Part shown: positions 38,063-51,247 of the stretch, piece by piece
Layout: every line of letters begins with the position of its first letter
How positions within the stretch are numbered: the first letter of the stretch is position 1
From: Dimorphilus gyrociliatus
Lineage: Eukaryota > Annelida > Polychaeta > Dinophilidae
Assembly (NCBI GenBank): GCA_904063045.1
Contig: CAJFCJ010000023.1
Location: forward strand, 186,001 to 250,000
DNA: 64,000 nucleotides
Reading direction: 5' to 3'
The notes under the pieces: generated by a model
What the model was told of the DNA's origin: nothing
Database searches by the model: none
The model's input: only the letters and a program-made list of their open reading frames with translations
Made by a program: the position numbers and the translations under genes

Positions 38063-41000
38063 CTCTTTAAATAAATTCTATTGGCTATAGTAAAGAAGAG
38101 AGTAGTTTCCGCAGAAAATTTTTTAGGTAAACACGTGTCTGTATGTTTGGTTTTTATTTATTTATATAAATAAAGAAGAGAGCAAATTAAAAAGAAAACA
38201 AAGAATGCAAACGACAATTTTATTTCGTTTGAGAGTATTTAAAATGAAAGCAATGTATTTATCATCTGACATCCGCATAAGAGAGAATGATTAAATGAAT
38301 AAATGAATGAATGAGTGGTGGATAGATATATAGATGGATCAAATTGATAGATAGATGAACAGTGAAGAGTCTATTAACAATGTAGGCTTATTAAAGTATT
38401 AAAGAAGCGTAATTAAAATATCTTCTCTTCAACATATGCTTTCGTTCATAATTGATTAGCATGTATTGTTTTTCATATTTTAAAACACAAAGAGCCGTTT
38501 GTCCTCCAAATAAGAGATCTATATATCTATCTCTCCCTCACCCTTTCTCTCTCTCTCTCGCTTCCTCTTTCTTCACTCCCCCTCCTTCCTTCTCTTACGT
38601 CTAACTCGTAAACTCGTAAAAGATCCTTGACAAGATAGGAAATAGGGATATCTTAAAAGTACTCTACTCTCACCATATAACTTTGCCACAGTTTTGAATA
38701 AATTTAAGTCCTCTTCGGTGCATATATAGGTCAACTTTTTTCAACATACTTTTTTTCTAATTTAAGGACAGCCATACACCGGTTTTATCGAATAGTATTG
38801 TAACTGAACAGCCGATTTCCTTATCACGTGTTATTTTGTATCACACCACCATAAGAATTTGTTTTTGTGAGGGTGGCAACCAAAGGGTACTGGAACACGC
38901 CATTATCACGTGATTTCTCAGCTGTTTGAAGTATGCAAATAATGTTTTTGGAAAATAAATCCACCTTGTAGAATATACAGCATAATTTAGTGGATAGGAC
39001 AACTATAACTAAGCTACTAATCTATTTATGGCCATTTTACATTAATACTGTATAATTAATGAGTAAACCCAAAACGCACACGCCTGAATGTTTATCTATT
39101 CAATGTATTACCGATATCACAGAAGAGAAGCCGTCTGTCTAAAGAAAGAGTAGTTAATTATAATGATGTCTGGAAAAAGACCAAAAATGCCAATTGCATT
39201 CCTAAATGAAATTTTTAATAAGCACGATCCAATTTAGCGTTTCGAAACTGATAAAGAGACTATAAATACTGTATACTAAATAAACATAATAAACTTTATA
39301 CAGTATAGTGAATAGATTATGATATTTATACGCTTACGAAAGCAATAAGTGAAATTTACGTCAATATAAATTTCTCTTCATGTTTCATATCGTAACAAGA
39401 GATGACTTTTAATATTAAAAATACAAATCTAGACCATTAATTAAACTAATACTGATAGTCCAATTTCATAATCCTTAAACTAGTACAGTTATTGAAGTGT
39501 ATACTTTAGCTATTATTTTTTTTTTATTAATAGGCCTATTAGTTTAATTTAACGAAAAGTATTTCCAAAGTATGGTAATAAAATATTATGGTTATTTAAC
39601 AAATTTTGGGAACTATATATTTACTCTCCTACTTGTGAATTAGGTATATACTTTATATAAAGACGTATCTATAGGAAATAATCAGAACGAATTTTTCCTT
39701 TCGATCGACGTTTATTAATAGATACAGATTTTTGCAGATTTTCTGCGTTATCTCCAGGCTATATCTCCTTTGGAGTCTTTTTTATAATTAAGAATATATC
39801 AATGCAGAAAAAGGAGAGATTCTCAATACTACATTATTCTATTCATGTAATAGTTATTTATTTATGTTGAATCTGACTTTAAACTTGAATAATAAAGCTA
39901 AAAGTTGCTTTTTATATTCAAATATTACTTTTAATAACACTAAGAAGATAATGAACAAACGTTACGGTTCTGTACATCAATAAAACATTTCATCCATATA
40001 CTAATGAGACTTTCTATATATTTGTCTAGACTCTATAGGATCGTAAACGATACATGCTAAAAATATTACATAAAGAAAATATAAACACGTGTAAGCATGC
40101 AGTATAGACACACTAGAATAGAGAGAGATAGTAAATTCCTTCAACAGACCACTATTATTGTTTACACTCTCTTTGTTTCTTTTTTTGATTATTCTAAATG
40201 AAATCTCATAGAAGGTGTTTCTTCTTTTGTATTGCATTTTGAGGTATTGAAAAATAGCAACAGAATAAGTAAATACGTTATTTGATAGTTGAAGATATAT
40301 TATGGTTATAAATGGAAATCTTGCTCTAGAATATAATTTCACAGTCACGCTCTAATATGTCGTTTATTTGGAACAGTTTGTCATTTTTTTAGACGTATTC
40401 CTAATTATAACGTTATTTATTTACGTTCTGATATATAGATCAGTATTTTTAAATTTGTTATCAGAGTCCAAACTCTCTCTCTCTCTTTCTCTCTCTCACT
40501 CTCCTAGTTTTTTAACACAAAAAGTATACAAAGTATGAATCGAGTTTTTCTATTGTTTGTTTGTTCATTTCTTCAAAAAGGTATCAGAAATTTAAACCAA
40601 CGTATGGATATAATGACGTTTGTAAACCTCTCTTTTCTTATACGAGTATTAATTGGAGAATCGTGTGAATAGTTGATGTTTTTTAGTAATATTTACAGAG
40701 GGAAGGAATATGCAAACACTATTGAAAATTTTCTATTGAACATTACCAAGAGAAGGTTTTTAAACTTAAAAAAAAGATTTCCCATAAGCCGATATATTCT
40801 TCATTATCTAAGAATTTATAACAGACTGAGTACAATTTTACGGCTTTACTGTTCGATAATTTCTTTTGACGCTTACTGATGATTGGTTGTAGTTCCATAA
40901 GTCCATTAATGCTTATCGTGTTTTACTGGTTGCATTCATGTTTGCTACTTCTCCTCAATTCCTCTTCAAGTTTATGGCCATCTCATCTTGTTTTTTAAAA

Positions 41001-41911
41001 AAATTCTCATATTTTTCACAAAAACATAGGTAAAGAAATCATTAAAAAGTATTAGTGAACTAATATTTCTCATCTTTCAGGTAAACAATTGAAATACTTG
41101 TACAAGTCTACAGAACGTCATAGGCTTAAGATAGGTTTAAAATTCTGTAAGACTAAATATAAACTACACAGGGAATATGAAATACAGAAGGTAGACCAAT
41201 ATTTTAGGCATAGAAGACATAGAAGCAAAGAGTGAAAGAGAGAGACAGACAGATACATAGACAGATAAGTCTTTACTTAGGCCGTCATGCAGACGAGACT
41301 GAATGAAAGAATGCAATAATGGTTATTTCTTTTGGGTAAAACTATCTTGAAATGTGTTTGGCATCCGCTAAGTGTATTATTTTGCTAGGTTACCAAGAAA
41401 ATAAATAGATTACATAGCAATTTATAATGTAAACTCAGATGTTTTACTTGTCTTTTATATTGAATACAGAAAATTTAATTATATCTTTATCAAAATAAAT
41501 GTTTTTCTTTGAATAGCAAAAAGAAAAGAGGAATGATTCACATAAGAACATATTGATAATAATAAAAAGGCAACAATAAAGAGAAGAGTAGTCTTGTTTT
41601 TATGTTTCGGTGGTATGTTTTTCTGATGATGTTTATTAGATTTCATTAATTACAGCAATAAATATAAAATACATCATAATGAATATCTATTTTCCTTTTT
41701 CTTTCTCTTAAAATCATAATGATGCTTTAAAACATAAGAAAAAACTGTTATTTACTGTTTGTAACCTTTTGAAAGAATAGTAATTTTTTATGGTTTGCTT
41801 GTTGAATATTTTTCCTAATACTGTTCAAAATTCGGTAAAGGCTTTTCATCGTAGAAGTCGGATTACACAGGCTGCTTTTGCTATTTTTTGCTTTAATTTT
41901 TAGTATTCGTT
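38063..41911. other. Gene-poor region
   Basis: About 3.8 kb. Apart from the second composite element, CT runs at about 38540-38560 and 40470-40500 and scattered TA sequence, I see no gene. The longest open frames are AT-rich and have no support. Confidence 0.55.
38905..38926. promoter_or_regulatory. Second copy of the CACGTG + CAGCTG composite
   Basis: ATCACGTGA, five different bases, then CAGCTGTT, 0.9 kb upstream of the sigma-1 receptor gene. A lone ATCACGTG sits at 38823-38830. Confidence 0.4.
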
Positions 41912-44900
41912 TCAAGTTATACTGGGTCTTCCTCCCTTAGAGCCAAGCCTTCTACAAATTTCAGCATTCATAGCACACCATAATCTTGCAACACATCCTA
42001 CATTAAAAGATAAATGACGGGTTCCAGTCGAGTCGGGCGAACCGAATGGCCACTCGTATTCGTTAGGCACAGGTCCTTGAATGTTCTCCTCAAAAAAGCG
42101 AACCAAAGGATACCATAGGTTAGCAAGTTTTCTATGAGCCAGCTGAGAATTTCTAATACTTGGATTTTCGGCCAGCATATGATAATTTGTAAACATTTGC
42201 GAGGTTATATATAATGCAAGTATGACATCGACAGTGTAGTGTTCATGAGCTATGAGAAGAAGAATCATAGCTGCTAAGCATAGTAGTCTAAATATCCAGT
42301 GAAGCAATGTGAAAGTTTGAGGGCTGTATTCAATAAGCGTTAAAGTAACGGCCACCATATTCACCGTATGACCGCTGTATATATAATCACCACAGGTAGT
42401 TACACCCTGTATTGACATTCCCATCCCGCGAAAGATGAGAAGGGCTCTTGAGACTCTTTCATTTAAACTGGCAGTCGGAGGCTGTCGAATGGAACAAAAC
42501 GGAACAGATTAGAAGAAGTTCATTCAGCTCAATACATTAAAAAAAATTGATAAAAAAGAAGAAGAGGGTTGAGATCGTGTTCTTGGCTGACTAAGGTTGT
42601 TTTTATAAATATCTTGTTACATTGAAAGCCGTTATTTAGCTAAAAAGCGTACCTTTTACAATATATAGTAGCACATATATTTACTAAAAGTATAATACGC
42701 TCTATAGGTTATACATGAAAGAAGGCGTATTCTACAGTTTTGTTGAATGCAGATGTAGTGACAAACAATCACGCACAGATATATTCCACTATTGTATGCA
42801 TTCAAACATCAGTCAATAGATTGTTGCAAATATTTTTTCCTTGATATCATTCCAAAGTTTACGTAATCTTTTGCTACTTTTGTTTTGAAAAGGGGCGATC
42901 ACAAATTGAATATAATACATGACTAATATTGCTACTATTTATTATTTATGCTAAAAAGGCATAGGCCTTTGTAATGTCAAGGACGTCACGAATAACCAAC
43001 AGTAAGACTACGAAAAAAAGTAGATAGACTAGACAGCCAGAAAATGAAATAGGAAATATATATAGATATGCTATATCTCTAGATATATTTATAATAAGTG
43101 ATTCAATGTCTTTATTTGCTTTTACAAAATCACCTAATGGCACTATGTTATTTATTTGTATCCTTCGTTTGGGAAACATATCTATAGTGCTAGTGTTTTC
43201 TCGTCTTTTTTTAGGTCTTATGAATATTCTCAAACTGATATCAACGGTGAATGTAACCTTTAGCTATTAATTTTATATTTTAAAAATCATGAACATACTC
43301 CCCAGATTAATCATGACATGCAGAGTTCGTGATTTGTTCAGAACATTTATATTGTCGTATTTAGTAGATAGAATATATATATATACATTGTATTTATGTT
43401 TCATGGCATATTTATATTTTGTGCAAAGTAATCACTATATATATATGGTAAATGCCTTATTTTGACCTCTAAATTTCTTATTATTTCGAATAAATAATCA
43501 GTTAGATCATTGTTATTATAATTTTAGCATTTCTTAATAAGTTAACCGAAACATTCATGGTTTTAGGCCAAAATAACAGTTTTCTAATTTTTTGGATTAT
43601 AATAAAACATATTTGTAGTCTGAAAATATTATCTTCCTAAATGTTACACCCTTTGAACTGCTTAACTATTTTTCCTATTCAAAGTAATACCTATTCAAAA
43701 TCCTATTAGCTTAAGCTTTATGCATTATATTTGTCATATAAAGAAAGTATAATAATTTTGTTTTAAGGAAAATCAGTTTTTTTAGTTGATTCTAGGTGAA
43801 ATATAGTATAAGTAATTGACTAATAGAATTGACTTCAGAAAGGATTTACGTTTGTCAGAGAAAATTAATATCAAATGAGACCGATAGCTTTTAATACTTA
43901 ACGCAAATGCGAACCTATGCTGGTTTCTCTTTTTTTTTAGCATTTGATCTATTAAATCATTGCTAATACAGCTACAAAATTTTACTTTTTTTAAATCTGT
44001 ACCTGTATTTAATTTTTAATCAGGTACAAATAATTTATCTTATACATATTTATTGAGAGCCAGCATCTTCAATTGCAAATGCCTGATTGTAATACATATA
44101 ACACTATCTCGATAGGAAATTATCGGGTTTAAGCGTTAAATATCTATGAATGCTGACCAGGCTTGTTTTGCTTAAAAGAACAGCTTCTACGTAGAAAATG
44201 TGCAAAATCTAAATTGATAAGTATGCTTCTCCCTACCGACGCTTGTCGCAACATACAAAGATATAAAGAATATGTTCAGGTTGAATAATGCTATAAAACT
44301 ATATTGAAGGGTAGTACTAAATCTGCTTAAGATGAGAAGAAATATTTTTATGATGCACTAGTTCTTTATAAATGTGATATATAAATAGATGAATTGAAGC
44401 CCATTCACACACTCTATGCTGTGTCTACAACTAACAGTAATACACAGAATTCTAGGTTTGAAAATGTTTCAATTTGAATAACAATTGAATAAAATCACCA
44501 ACCGTTCGAAAACATTTAGGATAGGTGGCGAACGTAGCTGGTAATGACGTCACCACAATAGTCGTGCACCTGAGAATCATTATGGTTGATAAAATAATAG
44601 CACATCTCCTTGCCAATACAAATCTGTAAAAAAAACCGGGAAGTAATAAATAAGAATAAGATTTTTGCTATTGTAAAAATTAAAAAAAAACCCGTCTATT
44701 ACAAGAATAACATTGTTTTTTTCTCTCCCTTGGCACTGGGAAAATTTTCCTACTTTCTTTCTCTTTTTTCTTTTAAACATAATTCGATAAAGAGTATAGT
44801 TACGTTTATTAATAAATAGCAACATGTATAATTCTAACAACCTTGATTTTATAGGCCATATAGCTTTGCGTAAAAATAATTAAATGTCGCTTTAATCATG

Positions 44901-46342
44901 CCTTCTATGGTATTTGCTGTTTTTTCAGCTGTTTCTAATTTAATAGCGAAGATATAATTAGAACAGGGATTTCTTTATTGGAGAGACGTTAAACTATCAA
45001 AAAGCAGGATAATTAAAAAAAGATCGTACATAACGAGGCTTTCCCTTTTTTGGAGAAAGATTTTCAAGTTTTTACTGATTATTAATATTTTATTTAGCAG
45101 GCGTTGACCTGTATTTATCTATTTACTTGATAACAATATATTTAGACAAAAGACAAACAAAGGGTAGCACTAGTTTGTTATAGTTTGTCAAAGTTAAAAA
45201 TGTCTATATTTACAAGAAAGAAATCGACGGAAGTGTTTTGTACCCTAGTTTGTTTATCTTTATTTTTAGATAATCCAATATTAATAGGCTATTCTAATTA
45301 ACAGCTTCTCTCTGTGTATAGTTTACCCGCAAATAACGTTGATTATTCATAGGAGTAAAAGGAAAAGAGAGATGTTGATGGTTTATATCCCATATATTGT
45401 AACCAATTGGCATATTTTAGAATTCCTCATCTATTTTGTGTCGTTAGCTAAAACTATGTTTATAATTTACGGTATACTTAGCTCTAATACTTTTGACAAT
45501 GTTATTATCTTTCTTTTATTTTCTGTTCCAATTGTATTAATAACGGAAGTAAACTGGCCTTTTTATTCTTGTAAATCGCTCTATTACACTACATATATAT
45601 ATATTATCTATTTAGCGAATGACTGTTAATACAATTGTTTAACTGATTATTCAATGGTTGCATAAACTATGATTTTTCCAGAAATTTTCGGTAATAAATT
45701 AACTTTTTGACCATAATTATACTCGAATTTAATAACTATAACACATATAATTACAACTATCTAACTGTCCTTAATTATTCAAGAATCAAGGCATATGTTA
45801 CGCGATATCATTAAGTTAATCTAACCATTTAAATTACTAGGCCTTATCATAATTGACTGATAGCTACATTTACTTAGTCATTCGCAAAAAAAACCTGTTT
45901 CATATTGAACAAACTGTTAGGAAGAAAGAGAAAAGTTTGCTTCCTTTCACTTTCGAATTCTAACTCGGCCTATATGCTAAGGATGAATTTGCTCGATAGC
46001 TAAAATTATAAAAGAAAATACTTACCTATGCTTATGTAGTATTGATAATATAATACAAGATATAACTAATATCATCATGATAATTTCGCATGCGCCAAGA
46101 GCCCAATCTCTATAAACTACACTATCCAAGAATAAGTCGGGTAATTGCTTAAAAACTCCAGGTTTAGGCAATCGGTCATGAACTACAACCGTAACATAAG
46201 AAGTAGCGGCGTAAGCTATAGCCATATAAATAAGTGCTAAGAACATTTTTTTATAATCATTAGGTGGGATTTTTCGACATTTTTGTTCGTCCTCAGGCTC
46301 TATTATAATATGACTTTCTCCGTTTGTATCCAATTTTTTCTC
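41912..46342 (-). CDS. Sphingomyelin synthase-related protein (SMS/SMSr family), 5' end not found
   Basis: Three exons (46342-46026, 44623-44503, 42481-41912) join in frame to about 335 residues. Order: an acidic N-terminal segment, membrane helices, CTTIVVTSLPAT (the family's TMxVTxLPxP motif), CGDYIYSGHTV and HEHYTVDVILALY. The last two carry the His/His/Asp triad of the sphingomyelin synthase/LPP superfamily. The C-terminal motif GPVPNEYEWPF also fits. These enzymes move phosphocholine or phosphoethanolamine from a phospholipid to ceramide in Golgi or ER membranes; which head group is used cannot be told here. Introns of 2.0 and 1.4 kb are unusual for this window. The first exon starts with an acceptor (CAATACAG), so at least one upstream coding exon with the start codon, possibly with a SAM domain, is missing from my model. 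Confidence 0.88.
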
Positions 46343-47928
46343 CTGTATTGGTGCAATTAATCATAAGTAAAATATTAAAGATAATTAACAAGCAAAAAGA
46401 ATGACTACTTTTCTCTGCTGTTTTACTATTATTAATGGAATTAAGAGTTACGATCATCATTTTAAATAAGTTTGCAGAAATATTCTTTCGTTATTCTATT
46501 ATATAAACGGGCTATAAGAAGATAAAAGAAGAAGAAGAGGAAGAAGAAGTAGAACGAGGAGAATAAGTAGATAATTTATCTTTTTTAATTAGTTATTTAT
46601 TTATTATTTTCACAATAGATCAATAATTTTATTGAAAACAATAACAAACTCTATTTCTAGGCTCTTGATGCCTATCTTTATCCATTCTCACCTACATGTT
46701 AAATAGGAGTAAAGTTAACCTTTTTTTTTTGATATCCTCTTCCTTCCCATACTCACACACCAACTCTACACCACTCCACCCCTTTCTCATTCTATCTCTC
46801 TCAGTCTCTATAAATATATCTATATATCTGGTTTTTTTTATATTCTTTTCTTTGGTTAAAATTTTTGAATGGCCATTATTTATATATATATATATATATA
46901 TATAAATATACATTTTAAGTAAAGATCATAGTTTGGTCCGCGTGCACCTTGTGGTGTACGGATGTGCTAGCATACACAACATACAGCATTCCAACACGAT
47001 AAGGGATGGAAGGAAACGGGCATTAGGGGGTCGAAAATAAAAAGACAAAGAAAATATTAGGAGGTCGGAAGGTGGAGAGAAAAAAAGAGATTGTGTAGAA
47101 GAAGGGGCATGACGGGAAAGGATCTTAGTCATGGTTGACAAATGTATTTCAAACAAGTCTAAATGGAAGAGTTTATTTTTACCATTAAAACACAAAACAC
47201 AACATTGTCAGAATAGTATAACGAATTATTTGAAATATCTTTTAAACCGACTTTTTTTATATAGATTGTAAAAAAAACGACTGTAGGCCGTGTTTTGTTT
47301 TCGTTTGCCATATAATATTTAATAATCTTATTATATAAGATCGGTATCAAGTTGTTAATTAAGTATATGGTTCCTTATTTACTTGTATTTATACATATTT
47401 TGTACGTAAACCTCCTCCGACACCGCTACGAGAAAATCGATAAAGGCAAGTCTAGCTCTCAGTTTTTTTTTGGCAAAAATCTGCAATATACAGTCATTCT
47501 ATGCCAACGGGATGGATATAGTCATTCTCTTATATATTGTTAATTTAGTATTTAGACACTTTACATAGACTTTAATTTCTACTAACCATGTTTAAAATTT
47601 TAGCAATCGCACTCCTTACAAATCCACATCAACAGTCGATTTTTTAGGTACCGCTAGACACCTACAGCTATACAGCAAAAATAAGAAACTGCCGGTATAA
47701 AATGGCGCGGGGTGGCGCTACAGTAGCCTCTCGTATGATTGGAGACGATGACCAGACATCTGGAAGCATATGGGGAGAAGAATTTCCACACAGAAGTTTC
47801 TAATAGCAATATTAACTAACTTTTTCATCTACATCTACAATTAATCATTTATAGGCGTTACAAAACAACATTTGTTAACAGTTTGTCAAAATAGAAACCG
47901 AGAAATCCAAAAAAAATCTATTTACAGC

Positions 47929-47940
47929 GCCACCTACTTG
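47929..47940 (-). promoter_or_regulatory. CTCF-like motif
   Basis: The minus strand reads CAAGTAGGTGGC, 11 of 12 positions of CCASYAGRKGGC, continuing GCTG. It lies upstream of the sphingomyelin-synthase-like gene. Confidence 0.4.
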
Positions 47941-48604
47941 GCCAATTTAAGGCCTTTTTTTCTGAGAATCGTGGTTTTCCCATCACCTCACACTCTGCAA
48001 GATCTAGAAAAAAACAACTGTCATTTTCTATATCAGCAACAATTAAGGATAGGAAATAACGTTTCTCAATATACTATCATCCTTAGCATAGTCTTCTCTC
48101 CTCTCATAAAAAAATCCCTTCTGTACGTTGTCTAATTGGTATAAATATTCTATTTAGGTCAGTACTATCATTAACAAACGCCATCTTTTATTTATTAAGA
48201 ATATCTTTTTAGTTTATACACTGTTTACATAGTTTCAGTTTATTATTCCAATTCTGATAAAGAATTACTTTCGCTATATGTTTTTCAAATAAACATCTTA
48301 TACGTTTCTTATTTTCTTCTTGTTTGTTTGTTTGAAATAGTCAAAAAAGAAAAGAAAAAGAGGGGAGCGAAGTGTGGGAGGGAGATGACACAAGGAGGTC
48401 AGCGGGCGATATAGAAAGATCTAATTAATGAAATAAACAGGTCGTTATTTATCATTCGCTTTATTTCTTTTTTATATGAAATAAATCAACTTTATTTCAT
48501 CTTTCGACTAATAATGAATTATATATAGATTTGAAGTAAGCTCACTTTGTTTATTTATGGAATAATACACTATAAAGTGAAATATAACCGATTAAACGTT
48601 ATAA

Positions 48605-48616
48605 ACTGTAGATGGC
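48605..48616 (+). promoter_or_regulatory. Weaker CTCF-like motif
   Basis: ACTGTAGATGGC matches 10 of 12 core positions, 0.7 kb from the previous one and in the opposite orientation. Confidence 0.25.
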
Positions 48617-51247
48617 GTTTTCTGCTTATTTATTTGAATGTGTATTAAAAAAAATTTCATGGCTAACAATCTTTTAAGATAAAGAAGGGATAATCAAATA
48701 AGAAACCTAGACGTAAAGGCTAATTAACATCTTCTATTACAGTACTTAATGTACAGAAAAAGTTAATCGCTCGATCCATAAAGTTATGGATTAAGAAAAT
48801 GGCGTGTTTCGCGTCTGCATTTATATTCGTTTTTAATTATTGCAGTGTAGGGATTTAAATAATAACAATCAAAGATGGAACAACTATTTATAAATACAAA
48901 TATTATCATCAGTTCTCAACAAAAACACAAATTTAATTAACTAGTATAATATATGGTTATCCCTTCTCTTCCCTTTTAGTTTTGTGGACGAGTCGACTCT
49001 AGAGGAATAGTAGCGAAGAGAAAGAAAGCGATCAAATATTTTTTTTTAACTCTGGAATATTTCTTTCTCTCTTTCTTTCTATCTCTGTTCGTATGTCTGC
49101 AGCAGACTCTACTGCATTTAGACCATTAGTAATTTTAATCTATCACTTATTTAACAGCCACAAATCGAATGACAATAGCTTAATGATTACTCCAACACGT
49201 CATAATCGCAAATGCGTGTTGCAGTAGAAAAAAAAGAGGAAAATGTCATATTAAAAAATCTATTTTGCTCATTTTTATACTTTACTTAAAAAAGACACTA
49301 ATACTTTATACATCGATTATTTGTTAAAAGTATGAACCTCCCTCCCCCATCCTTCTCTCTTCCCCCTTCCTCTTCCCTTTCTCCCATCTTCAACATTGAA
49401 GTTCCTTGTATATTTAATATATTTTAAATTATTTTTGCTCTTTGTCGTCAATAGATTGTTATAGAGTACAATGCATACTTTATATATTCAGTATATATGT
49501 ACCAAAAGACAATACATCTTTTTAATAGTGCTAAAAACTCTCAATAGGAGTTTTTAGAGTGTAAAGAATTATAGTAATTAGCACTAATATTCTAAACTCA
49601 TAGATTACTGATTGTTTTAATAAAAAAAATGTCTTCTATCATTAAATTAATAATTAAATATTGTATTCTTCGTCCTTTAGTACACTGATTCTAATAATAA
49701 TCTATCAATTTGTAATTAAAATTAAATTATTCTCTATATAGTTTATATTAAATATGAAAAATAACTCTTTGGTATAAAAGAATTTCAGGCTTTTTTTAAT
49801 TATCTCGTATGAATTTCCTAAGGATATTTACTTGCCTGATTATTTTTTACCTTCTTCCTCGTTCTTACATCCTTCTATCCCCTTCTGGCTGATCTCAATG
49901 AGAAAAAAGGTTTTTCTGAAAAGATTATGCTCAACTGACTTTCCATCTTTTTTCTTTGCATATGATTTCTTTATAATGAATAGAAAGTGAGAATGCATAT
50001 ATTAATTACTATGTTTTTAGATGAAATTTCTATCTCTTTTTCTTACTCCTTCCATCTTTCATTTTGTTTCTCTTCTTTCTATTTATTCATTATAATACTT
50101 TTATTTAATTATATTTCGATACCGTCAATTTCGTTTCTTCTCTTTCACTTCAAATGATTGTGAAACCGAATTTTGGGGTTAAAAGACTTTTCCCTTTCGC
50201 CTAATTGGCTATGCAGGTATACACTCGACATAAGGCTCTTAATAATAGAAGTAACAATCATAGAATCCTTTGAAAAGAATGAAGAATGTAACATCAAATA
50301 CGAGCAAACTCTCAGGAAAAATTATTGATACTTTCTTAAGAATATCTATATGTTCTAATACGAATAGAAAATACAACGAATAGTGCAAATATGTTAAGAA
50401 TTAGAGATAATTAGAGATAAAAATTCTCATTGAGGAAAGAAAAACAAAAGAATTATCTTTATAAAATCTATTGGATACATTCTGTGTTAAAAGTTGTTTT
50501 TATATTATGAACGAATAGAGTAAGAGAGTTATAAATAAACTAATAGAGAAAAGACGATTTCCTTGGTTTTATTTCTTCAAAAAGGAAGCAAACAAAATAC
50601 ATTTATAAAATATTTAATAACCGCAATAGTCTAGTCTCATTTGCTATAAATAAATAAATAAATAGGGGAAAACAACATCAAACACATACCGCTTAGCTTT
50701 ATTCTTACAAGTATGAAGGAGAAATGCAACTTTTCCGCAGGCCGCACAGAAGAAAACAAAAGAAGATAGATGGAATAAGTAAAATAGCAAAAACAATACA
50801 AGTAGAAGAACTTTTTCACCATTCAATATCAATAATCAGTGGTCAGTAACAAGTACATCTCTTACTCTACTAGTAATGTCCTTGATATAACAAGTTAAAT
50901 TGATATTTTAATTATCTTTAAATGCGTAGGCCGAAGAGATTTGATAATTTCTTTTTTCCACAAAATCCCAACAGAAATATAATATTACAAGAATAGAAAT
51001 TTGATGAATCTATATTTATGATAATGAAATTATTAATAAAGGAAAAGTTAGTTAATCAATCGCTTGTTTTTTATGGAAATTTTTATGTAAACATATAAAA
51101 TAGATGATTATTATTATTACATATATATTTTAATAATTTTAAAGAGTGCAAATAATGTTTTTAAGTTGGTTGCAGCATAATTTATTCATGTTTAAATAGG
51201 TTTATTTATTTGTTTCTTTAATCAGGATTTGAAATTTTGGTTTCGTT

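Larger units (their letters stand above)
46343..51247. other. Gene-poor region
   Basis: About 4.9 kb. It probably contains the missing 5' exon(s) and promoter of the sphingomyelin-synthase-like gene. It has a TA tract at about 46882-46904, two CTCF-like motifs and a short GC-richer patch at 47700-47800. I could not support a gene. Confidence 0.5.

Noticed and set aside
42946-43233. 95-codon minus-strand open frame with one hydrophobic stretch inside a sphingomyelin-synthase-like intron
   Set aside because: It begins with a non-ATG codon, has no splice context that joins the flanking exons and no resemblance to the family's missing part; AT-rich DNA gives such hydrophobic frames by chance.
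45339-45629. 96-codon hydrophobic plus-strand frame resembling membrane helices
   Set aside because: It lies opposite an intron, is rich in Ile, Phe and Tyr as expected from AT-rich sequence, and shows no receptor motif.
47872-48135. 87-codon plus-strand frame
   Set aside because: No family resemblance, and low-complexity Leu/Ser-rich sequence; it also overlaps a CTCF-like motif on the other strand.
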